A stretch of 64,000 nt of DNA, from contig NZ_JAHCAS010000001.1 in the NCBI RefSeq assembly GCF_019634775.1, positions 620,001-684,000 of the forward strand, read 5' to 3'. Source of the DNA: Dokdonella sp. Its GTDB lineage: Bacteria > Pseudomonadota > Gammaproteobacteria > Xanthomonadales > Rhodanobacteraceae. The position numbers and the translations under genes were made by a program. Of the stretch, positions 9,214 through 18,298 are shown one piece after another; the stretch's first letter is position 1; each line of letters opens with the position of its first letter. The notes under the pieces were generated by a model. It had not been told where the DNA came from, did not search any database, and was given only the letters and a program-made list of their open reading frames with translations.

Positions 9214-9630
9214 TCAACCGTGGCGTCGTTTCACCTCGGCCACGGAATCCTCGACGAGTTCGCGCAGCACCTTCACATCGACATCGGCGAGGCTGCGCAG
9301 GTAGAGGCAGGACTTGCCGATCCTGTAGCGGCCGAGCTTGGCCAGCAGGGATTCCTGTTTCGGCCCCGCAGCGACCAGGTACACGCTGATGTCGCCCTTG
9401 CGTGAGTAAAAGCCGGTCACGCACCAGTCGCCTTCGCGACCGCTGTCGTAGCGGTAGTGGTAACTGTCGAAGCCGACGATGCTGCTGCCCCACATCACCG
9501 GCGGCTTCTTCGTCACCGCGCGCATGAGCTTGACGATGGCATCGCAGTCGGCGCGGCGCTTGGGGTCTTCAATCGCAGCGAGATAGGCCTCGACGCCGGC
9601 ATCGGTGGCGACGATCGTGTTGGCAATCAT
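9214..9630 (-). CDS. DUF1801-domain protein
   Basis: 138 residues, a single DUF1801 (YdhG-like) domain, with DCDAIVKLMRAVTKKPPVMW near the N-terminus and the family signature VGFDSYHYRY. The start at 9630 is preceded by GAGGGA seven bases upstream; an ATG eight codons further up lacks one. Members are small soluble proteins with a fold related to iron chaperones, but their function is not established. It is convergent with the kinase gene and stands alone. Confidence 0.85.
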   Translation of the reverse strand: MIANTIVATDAGVEAYLAAIEDPKRRADCDAIVKLMRAVTKKPPVMWGSSIVGFDSYHYRYDSGREGDWCVTGFYSRKGDISVYLVAAGPKQESLLAKLGRYRIGKSCLYLRSLADVDVKVLRELVEDSVAEVKRRHG

Positions 9631-9666
9631 GGATTCCCTCGCGCAGGCTGGCACACGGCCGCGACG

Positions 9667-10545
9667 CTATGCCGACACGTCCGGCCCGGCGGGCTTCCAG
9701 GCCGAGCGCGCACGGCTGGCCTTGTCGAACAGGGCCTCAAGTGCCTCGCCATCGCTGCCGGCGATCGAAGCGCGCAGGCCCGCCACCAGCGCGATGTAGT
9801 CATCGAGTTCGGCCAACAGGGCCTCTCGATTGGCCAGGGCGACGTCACGCCACATCTCCGGGCTGCTTGCCGCAATCCGTGTGAAATCGCGGAAGCCGGC
9901 ACCGGCCAGGCCAAGTTTGAGTGCAGCATCCGCACTGTCGACAATCTGTGCGACCAGCGCATACGAGAGCATGTGCGGCAGATGACTGACCGCAGCCAGT
10001 ACACGATCATGCTGCGCAACCGGCATCGTCGTCACGCGCGCTCCGCAGTCCGCCCACAGCGCCTGCACGCGCGCGATTGCCTGTGGTGCGTTCTCGGCCA
10101 GCGGCGTCAGAATCACGGCGCGCCCGTCGTAGAGCGTCGCCAGTGCCGCATCGGGTCCATGCACCTCGCGCCCCGCGATCGGGTGCCCCGGCACGAACCG
10201 CTCGATGCGCGGTCCGAGCTTGGCGCGCGCCGCAGCAACGACATCGCCCTTGGTACTGCCGGCATCGGTGATCAGCGCATCGTCGCGCAAGCCATCGACG
10301 ATCCCCCCCAGCAAGCTCGGGACCTGCGCGACCGGCACGGCCAGGAACACGAGATCGGCATCGCGCACCGCTTCGGCCGCATCGGCAGCAATCGTGTCGA
10401 TGACGCCAAGCTCGAGCGCGCGGCGCGCGGCATCGAGATCGCGATCGAAACCGACCATCCGCGTCGCCGGATGCCGACGCCGCAGCGCCAGCGCGAACGA
10501 ACCACCGATCAGGCCGGTGCCGAAAAGGGCGATGGTGTGGAACAT
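9667..10545 (-). CDS. tyrA: Prephenate dehydrogenase (tyrosine biosynthesis)
   Basis: 292 residues. The N-terminal Rossmann domain has LFGTGLIGGSFALAL and the acidic end of strand 2 in VGFDRD, which favours NAD(H). The catalytic part carries DAGSTKGDV, PGHPIAGREVHG (with the substrate-binding His) and AVSHLPHMLSYAL. It oxidatively decarboxylates prephenate to 4-hydroxyphenylpyruvate. No chorismate mutase or ACT domain is fused, so it is the monofunctional form. It is transcribed alone, with a 297-base non-coding region upstream. Confidence 0.93.
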   Translation of the reverse strand: MFHTIALFGTGLIGGSFALALRRRHPATRMVGFDRDLDAARRALELGVIDTIAADAAEAVRDADLVFLAVPVAQVPSLLGGIVDGLRDDALITDAGSTKGDVVAAARAKLGPRIERFVPGHPIAGREVHGPDAALATLYDGRAVILTPLAENAPQAIARVQALWADCGARVTTMPVAQHDRVLAAVSHLPHMLSYALVAQIVDSADAALKLGLAGAGFRDFTRIAASSPEMWRDVALANREALLAELDDYIALVAGLRASIAGSDGEALEALFDKASRARSAWKPAGPDVSA

Positions 10546-10842
10546 GCGATTGTCGTGTGTCGTGGTCGTTCGGGTTTCGGACCGGGAAGGTCGACAAGCT
10601 CACCGTGTTCGGCGCTCTGGATGGCGTGCTGAAACAACCGGTGACGATGAAGTGAGGGGCCGGCGCGACGGAGGGAACCGTCGTGCCGGCCATGCGTCGG
10701 AACGAAACTTCGCCGCGCGTACCGTGGACAAGGGTCGCCGCTGGGTCGAGTATCTCGAGTCAGGGTAACGCACGCAGATTCAGCCCTGCATCACCCCGCT
10801 CGATCTCCTCCGACCCGGAGGCCGACTGGCATACCATGCACC
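10546..10842. other. Non-coding stretch with a possible gene remnant
   Basis: No intact gene is visible. On the plus strand, 10578-10655 reads in frame as a protein-like tail ending GALDGVLKQPVTMK before a TGA. It has no start and is cut off upstream by unrelated sequence. It may be the last 25 codons of a lost gene. The rest should contain the tyrA promoter, but I cannot point to a convincing -35/-10 pair. Confidence 0.35.
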
Positions 10843-11364
10843 TCAATCCTGCGGCACAACCCCGAGATATCCCGCCGCCGCCGCAAGCGTTGCCCAGATC
10901 GATTCCCCACGGGAGAACGACTGCGCGAACAGCGCCTCGGCACGAGCACGGTCGCCGGCCAGCATCATGTAGGCGCCGATCTCGGCGATGTCGTTCTGGT
11001 CTTTCGGGTTCTCGGCAGCAAATCGATCGAACAGCGGCTTGGCGCTCTGCCAGTCTCCGGCCTCGCGGTATGCGCGTGCAATGCGCAGGATGTCGCTGGC
11101 GTCGGGTTTGACGAGCACGGCGTCGAAGATCGCCTTCGCCTCCTCCTTCATTCCGGCGAGCAGGTACACGCGCCCGACGCCGATGCGTTCCCAACTGCCC
11201 TTGCCGGCCTGCGCGAGCGCTTCGGTCAGCAGGGCCTTGCCGGCCGCCGTCTTCTCCATGCCGGTGTACGTGTTCGCATCGAGCGTCTTCTTCGCGGCCA
11301 TGCCGGTACCGACACCAAACACGAATACGAGGACACCGGTTGCAACGAGCCAGGACTTCTTCAT
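10843..11364 (-). CDS. Exported tetratricopeptide protein
   Basis: 173 residues. A signal peptide or N-terminal anchor (MKKSWLVATGVLVFVFGVGT) is followed by about three TPR-like helical pairs, with ALLTEALAQAGKGSWERIG, DILRIARAYREAGDWQSAK and IAEIGAYMMLAGDRARAEA. The start at 11364 has a textbook ribosome site (AAGGAGG, six bases upstream). Function is unknown; such proteins usually act as periplasmic scaffolds. It stands between tyrA and the oxidoreductase, with 130 bases upstream for its own promoter. Confidence 0.85.
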   Translation of the reverse strand: MKKSWLVATGVLVFVFGVGTGMAAKKTLDANTYTGMEKTAAGKALLTEALAQAGKGSWERIGVGRVYLLAGMKEEAKAIFDAVLVKPDASDILRIARAYREAGDWQSAKPLFDRFAAENPKDQNDIAEIGAYMMLAGDRARAEALFAQSFSRGESIWATLAAAAGYLGVVPQD

Positions 11365-11495
11365 GCAATCCTCCTTTGAGGCAGTTCTTGTTGGTAGCTA
11401 TCGAGTTCTTTCAGAACGTACTTGCGGCATCAGCTTCCTGCCCCTGCGAAGCGGGGAACCGAAAGCCTTCTCTGTTCCATTCCGCATGCAACCTT

Positions 11496-13097
11496 TCAGG
11501 CGAGATCCTTGATGAGCACGCGCGCGGCATTATGCCCCGGCGCGCCGGTGACGCCGCCACCGGGATGCGTGCCTGCACCGCAGAGGTAGAGGCCCGGCAA
11601 CGCACCGCGATAGCCGGCCTGGCCGAGCATCGGGCGGGCACTGAACAACTGGTTGAGGCTGAGCGCGCCATGGAAGATGTCGCCGCCGATCAGGCCGAAG
11701 TCGCGCTCGAGGTCGAGCGGACTCTTGATCTGGCGACCAACGACGCTGGCGGCAAAGCCCGGTGCGTAGCGGTCGACCGTGGCGATCATCAGGTCGGCGA
11801 CTTCCTCGCGATGCTCATCCCATGAACGCCCGCCCGACAGCACCGGCGCGACGTGCTGGCAGAACAGGCTGGCGACATGTTTTCCGGGTGGCGCGAGCGA
11901 ATCGTCGAGCGTGGACGGGATCAGCATTTCGACGATCGGCTCACGTGACCAACCGCTTGCGACAGCGTCACGCCAGGCCCTGTCCATGTAGTCGAGGCTC
12001 GGCGCGAGAATGATGCCGGCGGTCAGGTGGTCACCCTCGCCCGGCAATGCGGTGAAGTCCGGCAGGCGATCCAGTGCGACGTTCATGCGGAACGTGCCGG
12101 AGCCGCAGCGCCAGTTCGCCATGCGCTCGCGCGTCGGCGCCGGCACGACATCGCATGCGAGCAGGCGTTCGTAGAGCAGCTTCGGATTGACGTTGGCTAC
12201 GACCGCGCGCGCGCGCAGCACGTCGCTCTGCGTGGTGACGACACCGACCGCGCGACCGCCCTCGACGACTACTTCGCGCACACCGCAATCGGTGCGTATT
12301 TCCGCGCCGGCCGCAAGCGCGGCCCTGGCCATCGCCTGCGTGATCGCGCCCATGCCGCCGATCGCATGGCCCCAGGCGCCCTTGATGCCATTGACCTCGC
12401 CGAACACGTGATGCAGCAACACGTAGGCGCTGCCCGGCGTGTACGGGCTGGCGAAATTGCCGACCACGCCGTCGAAGCCAAGCACGGCGCGGATCGGTTC
12501 GCTCTCGAACCAGCGGTCGAGGTATTCCGCCGCCGAGATGGTGAACAGGTCCAGCAGTTCCTGGCGTAGCGAGGCATCGAGCCCATGCAGGCGCTTGCCC
12601 AGTTTGCCGGCGCGCACGAGCTCGGGCAACGCCTTCCACCATCCGCCATCGGTGACGTTCGGCGGCGGCTCGAGCGCAAGCGCGCGCAATACATCGGCAA
12701 TCGCATCGAGGCGCCGTTCGTACTCCGGCAGGCGCTCGGCATCGCGCCGGGAGAACTTCGCCACTTCGTCCCGGGTCTGCCCGCCACCAGTCAGCAGATA
12801 CGACCCATCCGGTCGCGGCAGGAAGTTGTTGCGCCGACGCTCGACGATGCGCAGGCCATGCGCGTGCAGGTCGAGGTCACGGATCACCTTCGGCTGCAGC
12901 AGCGACACCGTGTACGCCGCAACCGAATTGCGGAACCCCGGATGGAACTCCTCGGTCACCGCCGCCCCGCCGACCACACCGCGGCGTTCGAGCACGCAGA
13001 CCCTCAACCCCGCCTTGGCGAGATACGCCGCACAGACGAGGCCGTTGTGGCCGGCGCCGATGATGAGGGCGTCGAAGGACCTGGTGTCGTGGGTCAT
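11496..13097 (-). CDS. NAD(P)/FAD-dependent oxidoreductase, phytoene-desaturase/PYROXD2-like
   Basis: 533 residues. The FAD-binding Rossmann motif IIGAGHNGLVCAAYLAKAG begins at residue 12, and the second dinucleotide motif LERRGVVGGAA follows. The middle has the HHVFGEVNGIKGAWGHAIGG stretch typical of the PYROXD2/CrtI-like group. The C-terminal FAD contact is LYLCGAGTHPGGGVTG. The reaction is unknown; no carotenoid genes are nearby, so carotenoid desaturation is not indicated. The start at 13097 avoids overlap with the MFS gene, whose stop lies seven bases upstream, so the two probably form an operon. Confidence 0.88.
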   Translation of the reverse strand: MTHDTRSFDALIIGAGHNGLVCAAYLAKAGLRVCVLERRGVVGGAAVTEEFHPGFRNSVAAYTVSLLQPKVIRDLDLHAHGLRIVERRRNNFLPRPDGSYLLTGGGQTRDEVAKFSRRDAERLPEYERRLDAIADVLRALALEPPPNVTDGGWWKALPELVRAGKLGKRLHGLDASLRQELLDLFTISAAEYLDRWFESEPIRAVLGFDGVVGNFASPYTPGSAYVLLHHVFGEVNGIKGAWGHAIGGMGAITQAMARAALAAGAEIRTDCGVREVVVEGGRAVGVVTTQSDVLRARAVVANVNPKLLYERLLACDVVPAPTRERMANWRCGSGTFRMNVALDRLPDFTALPGEGDHLTAGIILAPSLDYMDRAWRDAVASGWSREPIVEMLIPSTLDDSLAPPGKHVASLFCQHVAPVLSGGRSWDEHREEVADLMIATVDRYAPGFAASVVGRQIKSPLDLERDFGLIGGDIFHGALSLNQLFSARPMLGQAGYRGALPGLYLCGAGTHPGGGVTGAPGHNAARVLIKDLA

Positions 13098-13104
13098 CGA
13101 CGGA

Positions 13105-14382
13105 TTATCCGCGCGATGGGCGACGTACGCCAAACCATGTCCCGATCACCCCCGCCACGCACGCCAGCACCACGTAGTACACCGCCGCATTCGGCTCATG
13201 CCGGATCCAGGTGGCGACGGCGAGTGGGGTAAGGCCGCCGGAGATCGCGTAGGCGATGTTGTAGGCGAATGAGATGCCGGAGAAGCGGATCGGTGGTGGG
13301 AAAGCATGGATCATGGCGGTCGGGACGACGCCGACCACGCCGACAGCGAAGCCGGCGATTGCATAGAACGTGGCGAAGCGTTCCGGCGCGGCGCGCGTGC
13401 CCATGTACAGCAGAGCCGTGGTCGCGGCGACTGCGAAGGCGCCGATGAGCAGCATGCGGCGATAGCCCCAGCGGTCGGCGCCGAGGCCGTAGGCAATGCA
13501 GCCGATGACCAACATGAAGGTCGCCAGGCTGTTCGCGCGCGCGGCATCGACCGGGACGATGGCAAAGAGGTTCTGCACCAAGGTCGGGGTCATCAGGATC
13601 ACCACGACGATGCCGGCGGTGAGCATCCAGGTCAGCAGCATCGAGGTGGCGACTTCGCGCCCCGAGCCAGCCAGCACGCGACGCAACGGAAGACCTTCGA
13701 CCAGCGCACGGCGCCGGCGCATTTCCTCGAACACCGGCGTCTCGGCGAGATAGCGGCGCAGCCATACGGCGAGCAGGCCCGACACGCCGCCAAGCACGAA
13801 CGGGATGCGCCAGGCCCAGGCCAGCACCTCATCCTTCGTCCACGTCGCGTTGACGCCGCTGGCGACGAGCGAGCCGAGCAGGATGCCGAAGGTGAGACCC
13901 GCGGTCAGGGTGCCGCAGGCGAAACCGACGCGCGACGGCGGCACGTGTTCGGACACGAACACCCATGCTCCCGGCACCTCGCCGCCGACTGCCGCGCCTT
14001 GCAACATGCGCAGCCCGAGCAGCAACAACGGTGCGGCAAGACCGATGTCGGCATAGGTCGGCAGGAGGCCCATGAGCAAGGTCGGCACGGCCATCAGCAG
14101 CACGCTCAGCATGAACATGCGCTTGCGCCCGCCGCGGTCGCCGAAGTGGGCCATGATGATGCCGCCAAGCGGACGCGCGAGATATCCGGCGGCGAAGATG
14201 CCGAACGCCTGCAGCTGACGCAGCCATTCGGGCAGGTCGGGCGGAAAGAATACCTGAGCGATCACCGCCGCGAAGAACACGAAGATAATGAAGTCGTAGA
14301 ACTCGAGCGCGCCGCCGAGTGCGGCGAGCACGAGGGTACGCACGTCGCCGCGGCGAAGGGCGTGGTCGGCGGGCGGCGTCAT
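13105..14382 (-). CDS. MFS transporter, metabolite:proton symporter type
   Basis: 425 residues with 12 hydrophobic segments. ALEFYDFIIFVFF in helix 1 and HFGDRGGRKRMFML between helices 2 and 3 mark the MHS subfamily (ProP, KgtP, ShiA relatives), which imports organic acids or compatible solutes with protons. It lies seven bases upstream of the FAD oxidoreductase, so it may bring in that enzyme's substrate; the substrate itself cannot be read from sequence. The 260 bases upstream hold a single arm of the family-A repeat (14477-14501). Confidence 0.88.
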   Translation of the reverse strand: MTPPADHALRRGDVRTLVLAALGGALEFYDFIIFVFFAAVIAQVFFPPDLPEWLRQLQAFGIFAAGYLARPLGGIIMAHFGDRGGRKRMFMLSVLLMAVPTLLMGLLPTYADIGLAAPLLLLGLRMLQGAAVGGEVPGAWVFVSEHVPPSRVGFACGTLTAGLTFGILLGSLVASGVNATWTKDEVLAWAWRIPFVLGGVSGLLAVWLRRYLAETPVFEEMRRRRALVEGLPLRRVLAGSGREVATSMLLTWMLTAGIVVVILMTPTLVQNLFAIVPVDAARANSLATFMLVIGCIAYGLGADRWGYRRMLLIGAFAVAATTALLYMGTRAAPERFATFYAIAGFAVGVVGVVPTAMIHAFPPPIRFSGISFAYNIAYAISGGLTPLAVATWIRHEPNAAVYYVVLACVAGVIGTWFGVRRPSRG

Positions 14383-14476
14383 CGGTCATTCTCGGCGGGA
14401 AGGGCCGGCGCTGTATAGCATTGGTGCAGGGTGTGCGCACGGGGTTGTGCATCGGGTGAGTGGAGCCTGGCCTTGT

Positions 14477-14501
14477 GGGAAACGCCTTCAGGGGTGATGC
14501 T
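14477..14501. repeat. Family-A repeat, single arm
   Basis: GGGAAACGCCTTCAGGGGTG followed by ATGCT matches the left arm of the repeat at 1629 in its ends and spacing, with substitutions in the centre. No facing arm is present. It lies between the divergent MFS and symporter genes. Confidence 0.5.
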
Positions 14502-14642
14502 TTCGCTTTTGCGGGGTGTGGGAAGGGAGCCTCGCGGCTGTAGCTATTTCCTGCAGCCGTTGCCTGCGGCCGTTTCCCGTGCTTGCTTGCCGTGACGAAC
14601 GGGGTTGCTCCGCGTGCGGAGTGACGGGGAACCGCACACCTG

Positions 14643-15632
14643 TTGCCGATCGAGGACCACCGCTTGCGTTCGCTGTTCGATCCCTACCTGCTGGCCCTGG
14701 TCGCGGCCGTCGTGCTGGCCAGCTTCGCTCCGGTGCGAGGCGATGCGGCAGTGCTGGCCGGCGTCGCAACCAACGTCGGCATCGCCCTGCTGTTCTTCCT
14801 GTACGGCGCGCGCCTGCCGCGCGAGGCGATCATCGCCGGCCTGGTGCACTGGCGCCTGCACCTGACCGTGCTGACATGCACCTTCGTGTTGTTTCCACTG
14901 CTCGGATTCGTCGTCCTGCCGATGGCACGGCCATGGCTGACAGACGAGCTCGCGTTCGGTGTCCTCTTCCTGTGCGCCCTGCCCTCGACCGTTCAGTCAT
15001 CGATCGCCTTCACCGCGATCGCACGCGGCAACGTTGCCGCGGCGGTGTGCAGCGCATCGCTGTCGAACCTGCTTGGCGTTTTCCTGACGCCGCTGCTGGT
15101 ATCCCTGATGGTGGCCACGCATGGTGACACGACCTCGCCACTCGATGCGGTCGGCAAGATCGCCTTGCTGCTGCTTGCGCCGTTCGTGTGCGGCCATGCG
15201 CTGCGGCCACTCCTGGCCGGTTTCGTCGAGCGCAGGCGCCATCTGCTGGCGATCAGCGATCGCGCAACCGTGCTGCTGGTGGTCTATGTCGCCTTCAGCG
15301 CATCGGTGGCCGAAGGTCTGTGGCAGCGCGTGTCGCCGATGGCCCTGGTGGTGGTGGGCATCGTCGCGCTGGTGCTGCTCGCGCTGGTGCTGTTCGCCAC
15401 GCAGGCGGCTGGTCGCCTGCTCGGCTTCGCGCGTGGTGACACGATAGCGCTGGTGTTCTGTGGCTCAAAGAAGAGCCTCGCCAGCGGCGTGCCGATCGCC
15501 AAGGTCCTGTTCGCCGGCGACCCGATGATCGGCGTGATCCTGCTGCCGATCATGCTGTTCCATCAGTTGCAGCTCATTGCCTGTGCGATGCTGGCGCAAC
15601 ACTGGTCACGCCAGGCAGCGGATCGCGGCTGA
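14643..15632 (+). CDS. Bile acid:sodium symporter-family carrier (YfeH-like)
   Basis: 329 residues with about ten hydrophobic helices. The family pattern includes GIALLFFLYGARLP in helix 2, CALPSTVQSSIAFT in the first crossover region and FCGSKKSLASGVPIAKVLF in the second. This is the SBF-like branch (YfeH and related), sodium-coupled carriers with largely unknown substrates. The reading frame has no ATG near the family start; TTG at 14643 gives the expected length and follows a GGGGAA stretch by about ten bases. It is convergent with ctaB, with only 16 bases between stops. Confidence 0.85.
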   Translation: MPIEDHRLRSLFDPYLLALVAAVVLASFAPVRGDAAVLAGVATNVGIALLFFLYGARLPREAIIAGLVHWRLHLTVLTCTFVLFPLLGFVVLPMARPWLTDELAFGVLFLCALPSTVQSSIAFTAIARGNVAAAVCSASLSNLLGVFLTPLLVSLMVATHGDTTSPLDAVGKIALLLLAPFVCGHALRPLLAGFVERRRHLLAISDRATVLLVVYVAFSASVAEGLWQRVSPMALVVVGIVALVLLALVLFATQAAGRLLGFARGDTIALVFCGSKKSLASGVPIAKVLFAGDPMIGVILLPIMLFHQLQLIACAMLAQHWSRQAADRG

Positions 15633-15648
15633 GCGAAAGCCGGCGGAT

Positions 15649-16560
15649 TCAACCTGCGGGATCGAAACGGATTGCCGGTACCGGCGCCAGCGCCTGCGGC
15701 ATCAGATAGTGGTCAGCGAGCAGGAAGGCGAACAGCGCCATCAGGTAGATGATGGAATAGTTGAACACCTTCATCGCGAACCATTCGTCCGGTGGGTTCA
15801 GCAGGCGCACGGCGTACCAGAGGAAACCTGCGCCGAGCACAAGCGCCCCGCCGAGATAGAAAAGCCCACTCATGCCGGTCAGATACGGCAGCACGGTGAC
15901 GATGACGAGCAGGATCGTATAGGCGAGCACATGCCAGCGCGTGTAGGTGACGCCATGCGTGACCGGCAGCATCGGCACCTGCGCGCGCGAGTAGTCCTCG
16001 CGCCGGAAGATCGCCAGAGCCCAGAAATGCGGCGGGGTCCATACGAAGATGATCAGGAACAGCAGCAGCGCGTACGGATGCACTTCGCCGGTCACCGCGG
16101 CCCAGCCGAGCAGCGGCGGAGCGGCACCGGCGGCACCGCCGATGACGATGTTCTGCGGCGTGGCACGCTTAAGGAAGGCGGTGTAGACGACCGCATAGCC
16201 GATCAACGAGGCGAAAGTCAGAACTGCGGTCAACGGATTGACCAGCGCAATGAGGATCGCCATCGACAGCGCGCCGAGCGCGATCGCGAAGGCGAGCACC
16301 TGGGTCGGGGTCAGGCTGCCGGTCGGCAGCGGTCGATGCGAGGTGCGCGCCATCACGCGGTCGATGCGCTGATCGATCAGGTGATTGATCGCCGCTGCCG
16401 AAGCGGCAGCCAGCCAGATGCCGATGAACCCGAACACCGACTGGCGCAGGGGCGGCCAGCCTGGCACCGCGAGGAACATGCCGATGATCGCGGTGAACAC
16501 GATCAGGGCGACCACGCGCGGCTTGGTCAGTTCGAGGTACTGGCTGGCAAGGGAGGTCAT
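15649..16560 (-). CDS. ctaB: Protoheme IX farnesyltransferase (heme O synthase)
   Basis: 303 residues, typical for CtaB/CyoE. The prenyl-diphosphate-binding motif is [20 protein letters not shown], with a second acidic loop around [15 protein letters not shown]. Nine membrane helices are expected. It adds a farnesyl group to heme B to make heme O. It is followed in the pathway by CtaA, whose gene ends 50 bases upstream on the same strand. The start at 16560 fits the family N-terminus ([16 protein letters not shown]). Confidence 0.95.
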   Translation of the reverse strand: MTSLASQYLELTKPRVVALIVFTAIIGMFLAVPGWPPLRQSVFGFIGIWLAAASAAAINHLIDQRIDRVMARTSHRPLPTGSLTPTQVLAFAIALGALSMAILIALVNPLTAVLTFASLIGYAVVYTAFLKRATPQNIVIGGAAGAAPPLLGWAAVTGEVHPYALLLFLIIFVWTPPHFWALAIFRREDYSRAQVPMLPVTHGVTYTRWHVLAYTILLVIVTVLPYLTGMSGLFYLGGALVLGAGFLWYAVRLLNPPDEWFAMKVFNYSIIYLMALFAFLLADHYLMPQALAPVPAIRFDPAG

Positions 16561-16610
16561 GGTCGCGCCAAGGGAGGGGGCGTGGAGTGTTGGCCGCGCG
16601 CTCGCGTCGG

Positions 16611-17750
16611 TCAAGCCACGGTCATGCGCGGCTGCGTGCGCGCAAAGGCCAGGATCAACATGAACTGCAGCAGCACGGCGACAAGGACATGCGCGGTGGC
16701 AACGGCAAGAGGCAGCATCAGCACGACGTTGCCGATGCCGAGCGCGACTTGCACCAGCAACAAAGTGCCAAGCACGCGTCCACTCGTGCGCAGACCCGCG
16801 CGCACGAGGCGGCCGCTGAGCCAGCCGATATACAGGAATGCGACGACCGCGCCGATGCGATGCGCGATCTGGATCGCCGCGCGTGCCGGGCCGTCGAGCA
16901 CACCGCCTTCGTAGTCGACCCCGATGCCGCGCCAGAGCACGAAAGCTTCGCGGAAATCGGTAGGCGGCCACCATTGGCCGAGGCAGGTCGGAAACGTGTT
17001 GCCGCAGGCGAGGGCGGCATAGTTCGCGCTGGTCCAACCGCCGAGTGCGATCTGCACGGCAAGCACGACCAGTGCGATCACGATCAATGGACGCAGTTGC
17101 ACATGGCGTGCGTCTTCGGCGCCGATGCCGGACCAGCGCAGGCCGACGTAGGCGAGCAGACCGAACGTGGTCAGCCCACCGAGCAGGTGGCCCATGACGA
17201 CGACAGGCTTGAGCAGCCAGGTCACCGTCCACATGCCGAGCATGGCCTGCAGGATGACGACGGCGAGCACACCCACACCGATGCGCCATGCCGCAGGTCG
17301 GTCCAGCAGCCAAGCACCGAGCACGGGCGCAGCGAGCGCCACGACCGACAGCACCGCGGACAGGGTAGTCGCGCCGCGCATCCAGGCAACGACAGCCGCC
17401 GCCGCGGCGAGCGCGGCGATCGCCACGAGTGCGAGCACGCGCGGTTGTCGCCAGGCGCTGCTCACGGCAACCGCCAGGATCAGCAGGCCGAGCGTGCCGG
17501 CGACCATGCGATGACCCTGCTCGCGCCAGGTCTTGTGCGATTCGACCGGGCGATCGAACTGGGCGTTGGCGGCGACGACTTCGTGTTCATGGCCGGGCCA
17601 GGTCGCCTGGCCATAGCAGGTCGGCCAGTCCGGGCAGGACAGGCCCGCATGCGAGAGCCGCACGAAGGCGCCGAACACACTGACACAGAGCGCTAGCGCG
17701 GCAGCGGCGCAAGCCAAGCGCGCCGGCCACGAGGACGGGATCAGGCTCAC
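16611..17750 (-). CDS. ctaA: Heme A synthase (COX15/CtaA)
   Basis: 379 residues, eight hydrophobic helices in two related halves. [18 protein letters not shown] and [15 protein letters not shown] are the paired Cys-containing loops; [36 protein letters not shown] and TAHVLVA carry the heme-ligand histidines. It oxidises heme O to heme A for the aa3 oxidase. It begins with GTG at 17750, and that codon overlaps the upstream stop by four bases (GTGA), so it is coupled to the Sco-like gene. Confidence 0.95.
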   Translation of the reverse strand: MSLIPSSWPARLACAAAALALCVSVFGAFVRLSHAGLSCPDWPTCYGQATWPGHEHEVVAANAQFDRPVESHKTWREQGHRMVAGTLGLLILAVAVSSAWRQPRVLALVAIAALAAAAAVVAWMRGATTLSAVLSVVALAAPVLGAWLLDRPAAWRIGVGVLAVVILQAMLGMWTVTWLLKPVVVMGHLLGGLTTFGLLAYVGLRWSGIGAEDARHVQLRPLIVIALVVLAVQIALGGWTSANYAALACGNTFPTCLGQWWPPTDFREAFVLWRGIGVDYEGGVLDGPARAAIQIAHRIGAVVAFLYIGWLSGRLVRAGLRTSGRVLGTLLLVQVALGIGNVVLMLPLAVATAHVLVAVLLQFMLILAFARTQPRMTVA

Positions 17751-18298
17751 TTGGTCACCTTGGCGAGATCCTTGCGCAGGCCACTCGCATCGAAGCCGTT
17801 GCGATAGACGATCAGGGCCGTGCCGTCGGGCTTGACCAGGACGATGGCGAGGCCGTCGTCGACATCGGGCGTCCATTCGGCCAGACGTGCATCGACGTCA
17901 CGGCCGATCTGCCATGCGGACAGGAGCGTCTCCGCCGCGTCGCCGGCGGGAGGTTCGCCGACATAGAGCAGGCGCACGCGCATCGCGTTCTGGTTCAGCG
18001 AGACGCGCGCGCGATGCACGAGGTCGAGTTGTTGCTGACAGGCGTCGCCGCAACGGCGGCCCGGCAGGGCGACGACGCTCCAGCGCCAGTCGGGGTCCTT
18101 CCATTGCAGCAACTCTCCGTCACCGAGCGCGATCGCAATGCCGTCGAACGAACGCTGTGGGACGATGCCTTCGCCGTGGCTGCGCGCGTCGGGTACCCAA
18201 CCGCTGGCCACGAGCAAGCCGGCGATGAGCATCGGCAGGAAGAACAACGAGGCGATCAGGATCAGCTGGAACCGCTTGCGATTGCGCTGTTGCATCAT
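17747..18298 (-). CDS. Sco-like thioredoxin-fold protein of the cox assembly cluster
   Basis: 183 residues. One N-terminal membrane helix (LILIASLFFLPMLIAGLLVA) anchors a periplasmic domain. That domain contains a CxxxC (RRCGDACQQQL) placed before a helix, as in Sco1/SenC, and ends with the strand-rich IVLVKPDGTALIVYRNGFD. Homologues occupy the same place, between SURF1 and ctaA, in Pseudomonas. The usual Sco histidine is not obvious, so copper delivery is inference; thiol-disulfide handling of CuA is another possibility. Start (18298) and stop each overlap the neighbouring gene by four bases (ATGA and GTGA). Confidence 0.8.
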   Translation of the reverse strand: MMQQRNRKRFQLILIASLFFLPMLIAGLLVASGWVPDARSHGEGIVPQRSFDGIAIALGDGELLQWKDPDWRWSVVALPGRRCGDACQQQLDLVHRARVSLNQNAMRVRLLYVGEPPAGDAAETLLSAWQIGRDVDARLAEWTPDVDDGLAIVLVKPDGTALIVYRNGFDASGLRKDLAKVTK

